The notes under the pieces are model-generated. The model was not told where the DNA came from and ran no database searches. It saw nothing but the letters and a program-made list of their open reading frames with translations. Below, in pieces: positions 26,049-36,327 of a DNA stretch of 43,701 nucleotides. This DNA is from JBBRHF01 sp038223055 (GTDB taxonomy: Bacteria; Actinomycetota; Actinomycetes; JACCUZ01), in NCBI GenBank assembly GCA_038223055.1, contig JBBRHF010000011.1, positions 1-43,701 on the forward strand, written 5' to 3'. A program made the position numbers and the translations under genes. How positions within the stretch are numbered: position 1 is the first letter of the stretch; each line of letters starts with the position of its first letter.

Positions 26049-26923
26049 CGGGCACCAACCAGCCCGCCGGCGGCCCGCAGGGCGGCGACCACGCGCACGG
26101 CATCCGCGCTCGGTCGCGCCGCGTGCACCCGGACCGCCCACGCACCGGCGCCGGCGGCGAGCGCCGACAGCGCGGTGGTGGCGTCCTCTCGCCCGGCCGT
26201 GGGTCGCGGCGTGCCGTCGGGTCCGGCCAGCAGCCGGCCGATAAAGCCCTTGCGCGACGCGCCCACCAGCAGCGGGCGGCCCAGGGCATGCAGCTCGCCG
26301 AGCCGGGCCAGCACCGACCAGTTGTGCTCGCCCATCTTGGCGAATCCGAGCCCGGGGTCGAGCACGATCTGCTCCGCGTCGACGCCGGCGTGGGTGAGCT
26401 CGTCCAGCCGCCGGCGCAGCTCCCGGGCGACGTCGCCGACCACGTCCTGATAGACCGCGAGGCTGTCCATGTCCAGGCTGTGTCCCCGCCAGTGCATGAC
26501 CACGAACGGCACGCCCGCACTGGCCACGACGCGGGCCATCCCGGCGTCGGCGAGCCCGCCGCTGACGTCGTTGACGATCGAGGCGCCCGCCTCCAACGCT
26601 GCGGCGGCGGTCGTGGCACGCATGGTGTCGATGCTCACGACAACGCCCTCGGCGGCGAGGGCGCGCACGACCGGCACGGCCCGGCGCTCCTCCTCGTCCG
26701 CGGGCACGCGGCCGGCGCCGGGACGGGTCGACTCGCCCCCGACGTCGACGATGTCCGCGCCCTGGGCGGCGAGCCGGAACCCCTGGTCGATGGCGGCCCC
26801 GGGGTCGAAGAAGTCGCCGCCGTCGGAGAAGGAGTCGGGCGTGGTGTTGACGACCCCCATCACGAGGCACCGGTCGAGCCTCGCGAGGTGGACCGGCAGC
26901 CCGCGCACGTCCAGGGCGCTCAT
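26045..26923 (-). CDS. folP: Dihydropteroate synthase
   Basis: FolP condenses the activated pterin with para-aminobenzoate and is the sulfonamide target. The 292-aa TIM-barrel protein shows MGVVNTTPDSFSDGG, DVGGESTRPGA, the VSIDTMRA and NDVSGG strands, DPGLGFAKMGEHN, LVGASRKGFIG and the final VRVHAA motif. Loop residues of the sulfonamide site look ordinary. ATG 26921-26923 overlaps the folE stop (ATGA). Confidence 0.96.
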   Translation of the reverse strand: MSALDVRGLPVHLARLDRCLVMGVVNTTPDSFSDGGDFFDPGAAIDQGFRLAAQGADIVDVGGESTRPGAGRVPADEEERRAVPVVRALAAEGVVVSIDTMRATTAAAALEAGASIVNDVSGGLADAGMARVVASAGVPFVVMHWRGHSLDMDSLAVYQDVVGDVARELRRRLDELTHAGVDAEQIVLDPGLGFAKMGEHNWSVLARLGELHALGRPLLVGASRKGFIGRLLAGPDGTPRPTAGREDATTALSALAAGAGAWAVRVHAARPSADAVRVVAALRAAGGLVGAR

Positions 26924-27494
26924 CGCGCGCGGGGGGCGACGATCAGGCTCATCGCCTCGGCCCGCGTAGCGGGGTCAAGCAACTGGCCGCGGACGGCCGA
27001 CGTGATGGTCACCGCGCCGGGCTTGCGGATGCCCCGCATCGACATGCACAGGTGCTCGCACTCGACGACGACGATGGCCCCGCGCGGGTCCAGCAGGCGC
27101 ATCAGCGCGTCGGCGATCTGGGTCGTCATCCGCTCCTGCACCTGCGGGCGGCGGGCGTAGACGTCGACCAGCCGGGCCAGCTTGGACAGGCCGGTGATGC
27201 GCCCGCCCTCGGACGGGATGTAGCCCACGTGGGCGTGCCCGGCGAAGGGCACCAGGTGGTGCTCGCAGACCGAGCGCACCTCGATGTCCTTGACCAGAAC
27301 CATCTCGTCATGGCTCAGGTCGAACGTGGTGGTGAGCACGTCCTCGGGCTGCTGCCAGAGCCCGGCGAAGATCTCGCGGTAGGCCCGCGCCACCCGGTCG
27401 GGGGTGTCGCGCAGCCCGTCGCGGTCAGGGTCCTCGCCGATGGCGACGAGCAGGTCACGCACCGCCCGGCGGACGCCCTCGTCGTCGTAGGCGT

Positions 27495-27498
<4 letters not shown>
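26920..27498 (-). CDS. folE: GTP cyclohydrolase I, probable CTG start
   Basis: FolE makes dihydroneopterin triphosphate from GTP. The core is type IA: AIGEDPDRDGLRDTPDRVAR, the zinc site CEHHL plus EHLCM, GYIPSEGGRITGLSKLARLV and RRPQVQERMT. Homology to other FolE proteins reaches back to AYDDEGVRRAVRDLL, upstream of the first GTG (27462). The next usual start upstream is at 27810, deep inside ftsH. A CTG at 27496-27498 overlaps the ftsH TGA as CTGA, the same arrangement as the neighbouring gene junctions, and gives 192 aa. I prefer it, but this start is an inference. Confidence 0.92.
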
Positions 27499-29525
<2,027 letters not shown>

Positions 29526-29555
29526 CTAACCGGGGCGGGTCGCCCCGTCCCTCCT
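29526..29555 (-). promoter_or_regulatory. ftsH ribosome-binding site set back by a hairpin
   Basis: On the minus strand AGGAGGGA lies at 29555-29548. The GGAGG core is 24 bases from the ATG, far beyond normal spacing. Between them a perfect 6-bp stem CGGGGC/GCCCCG (29547-29542 and 29536-29531, five-base loop) fills 17 bases. If it folds, the remaining spacer is seven bases, which is optimal. No alternative start codon lies between the two. Confidence 0.55.
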
Positions 29556-29667
29556 GCCGTGCGTGGGATGGTGAACCTCGACCGTACCTGACCCCTGGCC
29601 AACGCGGCGCCTCGACGGGTTAGTTCCGCGCTCGATCATGGTTGCGAGCACGACCCCATGGTTCCGG

Positions 29668-30243
29668 CTAGCGGGCGGCTCGCGCGGCGGGTCCGGAGTA
29701 GACGTGCGGAGCCAACGTGCCGACGAACGGGATGTTGCGGTAGCGCTCGGCGTAGTCCAGGCCGTAGCCGACGACGAACTCGTTGGGGATGTCGAACCCG
29801 ACGTACTTCACCGGGACGGCGACCTTGGCGGCCTCCGGCTTGCGCAGCAGGGTGCACACTTCCACCGAGGCCGCGCCCCGGGAGCCGAGGTTGGACATCA
29901 GCCAGGACAGGGTGAGGCCCGAGTCGATGATGTCCTCGACGAGGAGCACGTGGCGATCGGTGATGTCGCGGTCGAGGTCCTTCAGGATGCGGACGACGCC
30001 GGAGGACTTGGTGCCGGAGCCGTAGGAGGACACCGCCATCCAGTCCATCGTCACCGGGGTGTGCAGCGCGCGGGCGAGGTCGGCCATGACCATCACGGCG
30101 CCCTTGAGCACCCCGACCAGCAGCAGTTCACGACCCGCGTAGTCGGCGTCGATCGCCGCGCCCATCTCGGCCAGCCGGCGGGCGATCTCGGCCTCGCTGA
30201 CCAGCACCCGCTCGAGGTCGGGGCCGAGGTCCTGCTCGTTCAC
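29668..30243 (-). CDS. hpt: Hypoxanthine phosphoribosyltransferase
   Basis: Hpt salvages hypoxanthine and guanine using PRPP. The 191-aa enzyme shows the PRPP-binding motif VLLVEDIIDSGLTL, the flexible loop MAVSSYGSGTKSSG, VGVLKGAVMVMADLAR and the base-contact region VPVKYVGFDIPNEFVVGYGLD. The GTG at 30241-30243 has AGGAG six bases upstream. It lies between tilS and ftsH on the same strand, the conserved bacterial order. Confidence 0.95.
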   Translation of the reverse strand: MNEQDLGPDLERVLVSEAEIARRLAEMGAAIDADYAGRELLLVGVLKGAVMVMADLARALHTPVTMDWMAVSSYGSGTKSSGVVRILKDLDRDITDRHVLLVEDIIDSGLTLSWLMSNLGSRGAASVEVCTLLRKPEAAKVAVPVKYVGFDIPNEFVVGYGLDYAERYRNIPFVGTLAPHVYSGPAARAAR

Positions 30244-30262
30244 GGGGCGCTCCTGCTGTCAC

Positions 30263-30307
30263 GTCGGTCGAATCGGTGGAATGGGTCGAATCGGTCGAAT
30301 GGGTCGA
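30263..30307. repeat. 9-bp tandem repeat, five copies
   Basis: Five units of the pattern RTSGGTSGA run from 30263 to 30307 in the 65-base gap between tilS and hpt. They alternate between forms ATCGGTCGA and ATGGGTCGA. The tract ends directly at the tilS stop codon. Confidence 0.8.
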
Positions 30308-30308
30308 G

Positions 30309-31277
30309 TCAGGGCCGGAAGATACGAAGCCTGCCACACGACCGTTCGGCCCGGACGCCCCCGGGCAGGTGCAGCTGACCCTGTCCGCTCCAGGCGCTCA
30401 CCAGCGCGTCGACACCGCGCACGTGCCCGGCGGTCAGGTCGGTGGGCGGGGAGCCGGCGACGACGAGGGCGTGACGCAGCACCCGAGCCCGCACGGCCGC
30501 CGGCAAGTCGGCCAGGCCCTGGACGGACTGCGACCCGTCGCCGGGATCGGTCACCTGCGCGCTCGCCGTCGCGGCCCACGAGTCCAGCGCGTCGGCGTCC
30601 TCGCGCAGCAGCCGGGCGGTGCGCGCCAGCGCCGAGGCGACCCCGGGGCCGAAGGCGGCCTCGAGCACCGGCAGCACCGTCGCGCGGGCGCGCACCCGGG
30701 CGAAGCCGGTATCGCTGTTGTGCGGGTCCTCCCACACCGGCAGGTCGGCGACGGCGGCGCGGACCGTGGCGCGGTCGACCCCCAGCAGCGGGCGCAGGTA
30801 GCGCCCGGAGACCTCGGCCATGCCCGAGAGCGACCGGGCGCCGCTGCCTCGCGCCAGGCCGAGCAGCACCGTCTCGGCCTGGTCCTCGAGGGTGTGCCCG
30901 AGCAGGACGGCCGCGGCGCCGAGGCGTTCCGCGGCCTCATCGAGCCCGGCGTAGCGAGCCCGGCGGGCGGCGGCCTCCGGGCCACCGTGGTGCTCCACGG
31001 TCACGCTCACGGCCTCGACGGGGTGCAGGCCGATCAGCTCGAGGGTCGAGCACAGCGCGCCGGCCCGCTGCGCGGAGCCCGGCTGCAGCCCGTGGTCGAC
31101 GGTGACCGCGCCGGCCCGGACGCCGGCCCGGGGGGCCTCGAAGGCGGTCGCCGCCGCCAGCGCCATCGAGTCGGCGCCCCCGCTGCAGGCCACCAGCACG
31201 AGATCGCCGGCGGCCAGCTTCGCCAGCACCCGGCGTACGGCGAGGCGAACCGTCGCGATTGGCACCGGCGGGCCCAT
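30309..31277 (-). CDS. tilS: tRNA(Ile)-lysidine synthase
   Basis: TilS modifies the anticodon cytidine of tRNA-Ile(CAU) to lysidine so that it reads AUA. The 322-aa protein has the PP-loop VACSGGADSMALA near residue 30-42, VTVDHGLQPGSAQRA, the HTLEDQAETVLLGLARGSG segment and LRPLLGVDRATVRA. The C-terminal domain is short, as usual in actinobacteria. ATG 31275-31277 (MGPPVPIATVRLA) gives the expected length. It lies 23 bases after the metalloprotease gene. Confidence 0.95.
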   Translation of the reverse strand: MGPPVPIATVRLAVRRVLAKLAAGDLVLVACSGGADSMALAAATAFEAPRAGVRAGAVTVDHGLQPGSAQRAGALCSTLELIGLHPVEAVSVTVEHHGGPEAAARRARYAGLDEAAERLGAAAVLLGHTLEDQAETVLLGLARGSGARSLSGMAEVSGRYLRPLLGVDRATVRAAVADLPVWEDPHNSDTGFARVRARATVLPVLEAAFGPGVASALARTARLLREDADALDSWAATASAQVTDPGDGSQSVQGLADLPAAVRARVLRHALVVAGSPPTDLTAGHVRGVDALVSAWSGQGQLHLPGGVRAERSCGRLRIFRP

Positions 31278-31300
31278 GGTGGGAAATCGTCAGCCGGGGG

Positions 31301-32398
31301 TCAGGACCCGTGGATGCGGCGCACCCAGGAAGCGGGCTGCCCGAGCTCGGACCGGGTGGGCAGGTTCTCGGGGCGCTCCCAGACGGCGTTGAACCGATCC
31401 ATGCCGACCTCCTCGACGACACCGCGCACGAACCGCTCCCCGTCGCGATACTGCCGAAGCTTGGCGTCCACGCCCAGCAGGCGCCGGAGGACCTGCTCCA
31501 GCCGGGTCGCCTCCTTGCGTCGGCGTTGGAACCGCTCCCGGATGTGCGCCACCGACGGGATCACGGTCGGCCCCACGCCGTCCATGACGAAGTCGGCGTG
31601 GCCCTCCAGCAGCGACATCAGGACGGTGATCCGCTCCAGGATCTCCTTCTGCGCCGGGGTCTGCACGGCCTCGACCAGCGATCCGCCGCCGTCGTCGCGA
31701 CCGCCCTTGACCGCCTCGTAGGTCGCCGCCACCGCCGAAGCGAGCCGGCGGGCGATCGCGGAAGGGTCGACTTCGGTCTCGCCGATGAACGCGTCGAGCT
31801 CACGGAGCACATGGCCGCGCAGCCACGGGACGGCACCGAACTGGACCCGGTGGGTCTCCTCGTGCAGGCACACCCAGAGGCGGAAGTCGCGGGGGTCAAC
31901 GCCCATGTCCTGCTCGGCCGCAACGATGTTGGGGGCGACCAGCAGGAGCCGTCCGGGTCGCACGATCTGCCCGTCGGCGGGCGGTGCGCCTTCGACGTAG
32001 GGCGGAAAGAGTTCGTACTGCCCCAGCACCTTGGTGGCGAGGAACGCCAGCAGCGAGCCGGTCTGCACGCCGGTGATCCGGGAGCCGACGGCGTTGGCCA
32101 TGGCGCTCGGGGCACCCTTGCGCTCCTGTAGCCGCCCGATCAGCGGCTCGAGCACGGTGCGGAAACCCGACGCGTTGGCGGCGATCCACCCGGGCCGGTC
32201 GATCACGATCACCGACGCGCCATCGGTGTGCGCCGTGAGACCGGTGAAGTCGCGAACGTGGCCCTGGGCCTGCTCCGCGAACCGGCGCAGGTCGGCCACG
32301 GCGACCCTCGCGTCCTCGCGGGACACGGTGGGGCCGGATCGGACCAGACGTGTGCCCGTGGACACGGCGAGGTCCCAGTCGACCATCGAGGAGTTCAT
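31301..32398 (-). CDS. DUF2342 zinc-dependent metalloprotease
   Basis: The 365-aa protein belongs to the actinobacterial DUF2342 family, often described as zinc-dependent metalloproteases or as F420-biosynthesis-associated proteins. The zincin motif H179-E-E-T-H183 lies in LWVCLHEETHRVQFG, and LLEGHADFVMDGVG supplies the likely third ligand region. Substrate is unknown. ATG 32396-32398 (MNSSMVDWDLAV) has GGTGAGG just upstream; a longer in-frame start at 32461 lies in the hairpin. Placement between dacB and tilS is the usual order. Confidence 0.88.
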   Translation of the reverse strand: MNSSMVDWDLAVSTGTRLVRSGPTVSREDARVAVADLRRFAEQAQGHVRDFTGLTAHTDGASVIVIDRPGWIAANASGFRTVLEPLIGRLQERKGAPSAMANAVGSRITGVQTGSLLAFLATKVLGQYELFPPYVEGAPPADGQIVRPGRLLLVAPNIVAAEQDMGVDPRDFRLWVCLHEETHRVQFGAVPWLRGHVLRELDAFIGETEVDPSAIARRLASAVAATYEAVKGGRDDGGGSLVEAVQTPAQKEILERITVLMSLLEGHADFVMDGVGPTVIPSVAHIRERFQRRRKEATRLEQVLRRLLGVDAKLRQYRDGERFVRGVVEEVGMDRFNAVWERPENLPTRSELGQPASWVRRIHGS

Positions 32399-32430
32399 CG
32401 CCTCACCGTACGTCGTTCGGGACCGCAACT

Positions 32431-32462
32431 CGTGCCGCCGCCGCGCGGGCGGGGGCGGCACG
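32431..32462 (-). terminator. GC-rich terminator hairpin
   Basis: Arms CGTGCCGCC (32431-32439) and GGCGGCACG (32454-32462) pair perfectly over nine bases around a 14-base loop. It lies 12 bases after the 47-aa membrane peptide gene and before the metalloprotease start, so it may end or attenuate the upstream transcript. No T-run. Confidence 0.55.
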
Positions 32463-32474
32463 AGCGCGGCGGCG

Positions 32475-32618
32475 TCAGGTGAAGACGCTGACTCCGCCGG
32501 GACCGACGAGCAGCCCGACGATGATCAGGACGATGCCGAGCAGCACCTGACCGCGCACGAGCGTGACGATGCCCCAGATCACCAGGGCCACTGCCAACAA
32601 CCACAGGATGAGTGCCAT
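32475..32618 (-). CDS. 47-aa membrane peptide with GPGG motif
   Basis: A short gene from ATG 32616-32618 to TGA 32475-32477. It has an excellent ribosome-binding site (AAGGAGGT, seven bases before the ATG). The product is almost entirely hydrophobic, with two helices (ALILWLLAVALVIWGIVTLV and LLGIVLIIVGLLV) split by RGQ, then GPGGVSVF. It resembles the small GPGG-motif membrane proteins found in actinobacteria, of unknown function. Third positions are strongly G/C. It sits alone between dacB and the metalloprotease and is followed by a hairpin. Confidence 0.75.
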   Translation of the reverse strand: MALILWLLAVALVIWGIVTLVRGQVLLGIVLIIVGLLVGPGGVSVFT

Positions 32619-32716
32619 GTGTTTACCTCCTTCGGCCCTCATGGTTCCCCCGCCAAACGCGGCTCAATCCCACCGATGTCGCAGAAGTTCTCCGGACCCG
32701 ATCTACCCGGCAGCGC

Positions 32717-34204
32717 CTACCCGTCACCGCCCACGAGAGCCGCCGCGACCCGGTCCATCGCGGCCCGGGCCGCGAGAGCGCGGGCCGCCGGCACGCCGTT
32801 GGCCAGCACGGCGAAGACAACGACGTGACCGTCTCCTCGGTCGGCGACACCCGCCAGGCTGGCCACGCCGGTGAGGGTGCCCGTCTTCGCTCGCACCAGC
32901 CCGACGCCTCGATCGGCGCCCGGGGGGGTGAACCGGCGTGCCAGCGTGCCGGAGAAGCCGGCCACCGGCAGACCGGTGAGCAGCGGTCGCAGCGCCGGGT
33001 GCCGGGCGTCGCCGGCCAGGGCGAGCAGCCGGCCCAGGGTCAGCGCCGTGATCGTCGAGCGGCGGGCGAGGCCGCTGCCGTCGAGCAGGTCCAGCCCGGC
33101 CACCGGCACGCCGGCCTCGGCGAGCAGGGCTCGGGTCGTGGCCCTCGCCCCGACGAAGCTCGCGGGCCGGGCCCGCTGGTGCGCCGCGAGCCGGGACAGC
33201 GCCTCTGCCAGGTCATTGTCACTGGTCGCCAGCATCGACTCCACCAGGGCCGCGACGGGCGGCGAATCGACTGCCGCGATCTCGGCGGCGCCGGCCGGTG
33301 CCTTCACTCGCACGATCGTGCGAGAGACTGAGAGACCTTGTATCGTAAGGAGTTTCGCCAGCCGACCACCGGCGGCGAGGGCGGGGTCCGGCTCACGTCG
33401 GGCCCGGGTGGGCCGCACCCGGCCCTCGTCCACGGCCAGCGCGTGCACCGGCGACACCACGCCGGAGGAGACGTAGGTGCGCTCCCAGTCCGGGGACACC
33501 GCCGGGCCGGCGAACAGGGAATCGTCCACCGACACCGTCACCGCGCTCACGCCCTGCCCGCGCAGCCGGGCGGCGGTCGCCGTGGCGAGATCGCGCAGGG
33601 ACGCCCGCTGCGGGTAGCTGCCGGCGCGTGGCGGTCGCGAGGACAGGGTGACGTCGCCCGCTCCGACCAGCACGACGGCGCCCAGTGCGGCGCCCGCGAC
33701 GGTACGGGTGCGCAGCCGGGCGTCCGGCCCGAGAGTGAGCAGCGCCGCCGCCGCCGTCGCGAGCTTGGCCACCGAGGCCGGCGTGCGCGGCAGCGTGGCA
33801 TCGCGCTCGAGCAGCACCCGGCCGGTCGCGGTGTCCAGGACGAACGCACCAGGCCGCCGGCCGAGGTCGCGGCCCGCCAGCGCCTTTCCGACCGCCGGCG
33901 GGGCCCCCGTGCCCGGCGGGGCCCCCGTGCCCGGCGGCGCCGTCGCCCCCTGCGCACCGGTGCCGGCTGGGCTGTCTTCGGCCGGCAGGACGGCCGGGGC
34001 CGGGGGCGGTGCGGGCCTCGGCGTCGCCGAGGGTGTGGGGGCCGGCCGCGCCGCGACGCCCGGAAACCCGTCCGGCAGGCGTCCCACCCGGGCCAGCCCC
34101 ACGACGACGGCAGACCCGGCCAGCAGCGCCAGGGCCAGGACCCAGATCAGCGGTCGCCCGCAGCGCGCCAGCCAGGGCCGCGTCCAGCGCTGCGCGCCTG
34201 GCAC
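32717..34204 (-). CDS. dacB: D-alanyl-D-alanine carboxypeptidase/endopeptidase (peptidase S13)
   Basis: A penicillin-binding protein of class C type that trims peptidoglycan stem peptides. The 495-aa protein has one N-terminal membrane anchor (about 18-40), a Pro/Thr/Ala linker with repeated PPGTGA, then the three active-site motifs: S144-V-A-K147, SDN in MLATSDNDLAEAL, and K-T-G in RAKTGTL. GTG 34202-34204 is chosen because upstream codons in the frame run into the ppa gene; GAGGT precedes it closely. It is divergent from ppa. Confidence 0.93.
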   Translation of the reverse strand: MPGAQRWTRPWLARCGRPLIWVLALALLAGSAVVVGLARVGRLPDGFPGVAARPAPTPSATPRPAPPPAPAVLPAEDSPAGTGAQGATAPPGTGAPPGTGAPPAVGKALAGRDLGRRPGAFVLDTATGRVLLERDATLPRTPASVAKLATAAAALLTLGPDARLRTRTVAGAALGAVVLVGAGDVTLSSRPPRAGSYPQRASLRDLATATAARLRGQGVSAVTVSVDDSLFAGPAVSPDWERTYVSSGVVSPVHALAVDEGRVRPTRARREPDPALAAGGRLAKLLTIQGLSVSRTIVRVKAPAGAAEIAAVDSPPVAALVESMLATSDNDLAEALSRLAAHQRARPASFVGARATTRALLAEAGVPVAGLDLLDGSGLARRSTITALTLGRLLALAGDARHPALRPLLTGLPVAGFSGTLARRFTPPGADRGVGLVRAKTGTLTGVASLAGVADRGDGHVVVFAVLANGVPAARALAARAAMDRVAAALVGGDG

Positions 34205-34283
34205 GGCACCTCGATTCGTCCGGTAGGTCGTCGTACGGGAGACTAGCCGCCAGACTCGCCGACCGACCGTTCCTGGAGGTGCC

Positions 34284-34793
34284 GTGGAGTTCGACGTCCT
34301 GATCGAGATCCCCAAGGGCCAGCGCAACAAGTACGAGGTCGACCACGCCAGCGGACGCATCCGACTGGACCGCATGCTCTTCACCTCGACGCGCTACCCG
34401 GCCGACTACGGGTTCATCGAGGGAACCCTCGGCGAGGACGGCGACCCGCTGGACGCGCTGGTCCTGCTGGAGGAGCCCACCTTTCCGGGTTGCCTGATCA
34501 AGGCTCGGGCGCTGGGCATGTTCCGGATGACCGACGAGGCCGGGGGTGACGACAAGGTGCTGTGCGTGCCGGCGACCGACCCGCGCTCGGAGCATCTGCG
34601 TGACATCCACCATGTGCCGGAGTTCGATCGGCTGGAGATCCAGCACTTTTTCGAGGTCTACAAGGACCTTGAGCCCGGGAAGTCGGTCGAGGGCGCGAGC
34701 TGGGCGGGCCGGGTCGAGGCCGAGGCCGAGGTCGTCAAGTCGGTCGAGCGGCTGCGCCGGGCCCAGGCCGAGGGGACCGCGACCCACAGCTAG
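34284..34793 (+). CDS. ppa: Inorganic pyrophosphatase, family I
   Basis: Ppa hydrolyses pyrophosphate to drive biosynthesis. The 169-aa enzyme has MEFDVLIEIPKGQRNKYEVD, RYPADYGFIEGT, the metal-binding D-G-D-P-L-D motif and the late FFEVYKDLEPGKSVEG with conserved Tyr-Lys. The start is GTG 34284 with GGAGG at 34275-34279. It is divergent from dacB with 79 bases between starts. Confidence 0.97.
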   Translation: MEFDVLIEIPKGQRNKYEVDHASGRIRLDRMLFTSTRYPADYGFIEGTLGEDGDPLDALVLLEEPTFPGCLIKARALGMFRMTDEAGGDDKVLCVPATDPRSEHLRDIHHVPEFDRLEIQHFFEVYKDLEPGKSVEGASWAGRVEAEAEVVKSVERLRRAQAEGTATHS

Positions 34794-34804
34794 CAGGCCG
34801 CTGC

Positions 34805-35476
34805 TCAGATCCAGCCCAGCTCGGTGAACTCCGGGAACCCGCGCTGCCATACCCCGAACACCACGAAGAGCACCATCGAGAAGGCGTACGCCGTGAGCAG
34901 CAGCCGTCCGAGTCCGGCACGGGTCCGCAGCCCCCAGAAGCCCAGACCCGCGGCCGCGGCCAGACCCAGGTAGGGAGTCTGGCCTTCGACGGCGTTGGTG
35001 AAGTTCGTGAGTCCCACCAGCAGCGCCAGCAGGTGCCCGCCGGGGCCGATCCTCCCCGTGGGGCGTCGGGTGGCCAGCGTCAGACCCAGGGCGAGCACGA
35101 TCAGGTAGAACCCGGCGTACCAGAGGTAGTGCCCGACGTGCTCGTCCCACAGGTAGGCCGGCTGGGTGTGCCCGCGCAGCGTGTTGCCGACGCTGTTTGC
35201 GGCCAGGTGCACGCCGTGACCCTCGGTGTAGAGCACCGCAGCGAACCAGAACAACGTCCAGACCCTGCGGCCCGCACTGCCGGCGCGCAGGGCTCCTGCG
35301 GCTGCGCCGGTCACGACGAAGGGCGTCGCCAGGTCGATCCAGTCGGCCCACCGCGTCCGCGTGTCGCCGACCTCCCCGAGCCCGGCGAAGATCGTGCCGC
35401 CGTGATGCAGGACCACGTAGCCGAGGGCGAGCGCGACCAGCCAGCCGCCCACGCGGACCGCGTCGGGACGACCCAT
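34805..35476 (-). CDS. Polytopic membrane protein with histidine clusters
   Basis: The 223-aa protein has about six or seven hydrophobic helices. Polar residues gather in two places inside the membrane part: YTEGHGVHLAANSVGN and WDEHVGHYLWYAGFYL. Repeated His/Glu in helices is reminiscent of membrane metal-dependent hydrolases or heme/metal sites, but I cannot assign a family. ATG 35474-35476 (MGRPDAVRVGG) is chosen over the 35533 start because the region upstream is a tandem repeat. It is convergent with ppa (11-base gap). Confidence 0.75.
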   Translation of the reverse strand: MGRPDAVRVGGWLVALALGYVVLHHGGTIFAGLGEVGDTRTRWADWIDLATPFVVTGAAAGALRAGSAGRRVWTLFWFAAVLYTEGHGVHLAANSVGNTLRGHTQPAYLWDEHVGHYLWYAGFYLIVLALGLTLATRRPTGRIGPGGHLLALLVGLTNFTNAVEGQTPYLGLAAAAGLGFWGLRTRAGLGRLLLTAYAFSMVLFVVFGVWQRGFPEFTELGWI

Positions 35477-35483
35477 GGCCCGC

Positions 35484-35529
35484 CTCTCGGGAATCAGGAC
35501 AGCGCCCTCTCGGGAGACAGGACAGCGCC
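35484..35529. repeat. 23-bp tandem repeat, two copies
   Basis: A 23-base unit beginning CTCTCGGGA and ending CAGGACAGCGCC is present at 35484-35506 and 35507-35529, with two differences in the middle. It lies just upstream of the start of the histidine-rich membrane protein gene, in the gap to the divergent channel-like gene. Confidence 0.8.
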
Positions 35530-35589
35530 GCAAGACAACACGCGTCGCCCGAGTGAGTCAAGGCAGGGCGACGACCTACGCTGACGGCC

Positions 35590-36291
35590 ATGAGCCCGCC
35601 TCCGAGCCGGGAGGATGAGCCGGGAGCGACGGGCGGGGAGGGGTCCCTCCCCGCCCACGAGCGTCGGTGGCCGGCCAGCGTCACTGTCGCCGCGGTGCTG
35701 GCCGTGCAGTTGGCGCTGCCTGCACAGGTGAGCGCCGGCCCGCGCCTGCTGCTTCCTGGTCTGGAACTGGCTCTGCTCGTCCCGATCGTGGTCACCAACC
35801 CGGTGCGCCTCTCCCGTGACACCGTGCCGCTTCGCTGGCTGGCTCTCGGGCTGACCACACTGCTCGGCCTGGTGAACGCCGTGCACCTGCTGCGACTCGT
35901 CCAGGTCCTGACGACCGGTCACACGGCCAGCGGGCGGGTCCTCGTGCAGGCCGCGCTGCTGATCTGGGTGACCAATGTCGCGACCTGCGCCGTCGGCCTC
36001 CGGGAGGTCGACCGAGGCGGGCCCTTCGCGCGAGGAGCCGGCCATCCGCGGGTGGCCCGACGACCAGACCTGCTGTTCACCCAGATGACCGGGGTGCCGG
36101 GATGGGATCCCACGACGTGGCGGCCCTCGTTCGTCGACTACCTGTACACCGCGTTCACCAGCGCCACGGCGTTCAGCCCCACCGACACCCTGCCGCTGTC
36201 GGCGCGGGCCAAGCTGATCATGGCCGCCACCCAGATCGTGGCGCTGCTGACCGTGGCCGTCGTGGCCGCCCGCGCCGTGAACGTCTTGTGA
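35590..36291 (+). CDS. Membrane protein with ion-channel-like C-terminus lacking a selectivity filter
   Basis: The 233-aa protein has a disordered N-terminus, about three helices (30-50, 55-70, 82-103), another at about 118-137, and a C-terminal module FVDYLYTAFTSATAF followed by SPTDTLPLSARAKLIM and the helix MAATQIVALLTVAVVAARAV. That module has the outline of the two-helix potassium-channel pore, but the TxGYGD filter is replaced by TAFSPTDT. It may be a non-selective or non-conducting relative, or a DUF1345-like protein. ATG 35590. An EAL-GAF gene follows 36 bases later. Confidence 0.7.
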   Translation: MSPPPSREDEPGATGGEGSLPAHERRWPASVTVAAVLAVQLALPAQVSAGPRLLLPGLELALLVPIVVTNPVRLSRDTVPLRWLALGLTTLLGLVNAVHLLRLVQVLTTGHTASGRVLVQAALLIWVTNVATCAVGLREVDRGGPFARGAGHPRVARRPDLLFTQMTGVPGWDPTTWRPSFVDYLYTAFTSATAFSPTDTLPLSARAKLIMAATQIVALLTVAVVAARAVNVL

Positions 36292-36327
36292 CTTCAGCCG
36301 GCGGCCCACGCAGCCGATGCCTGGGAG

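Noticed and set aside
33393..35858. 821-codon minus-strand frame across dacB, ppa and the next genes
   Set aside because: It overlaps ppa and the membrane protein genes in wrong phases and has no recognisable domain.
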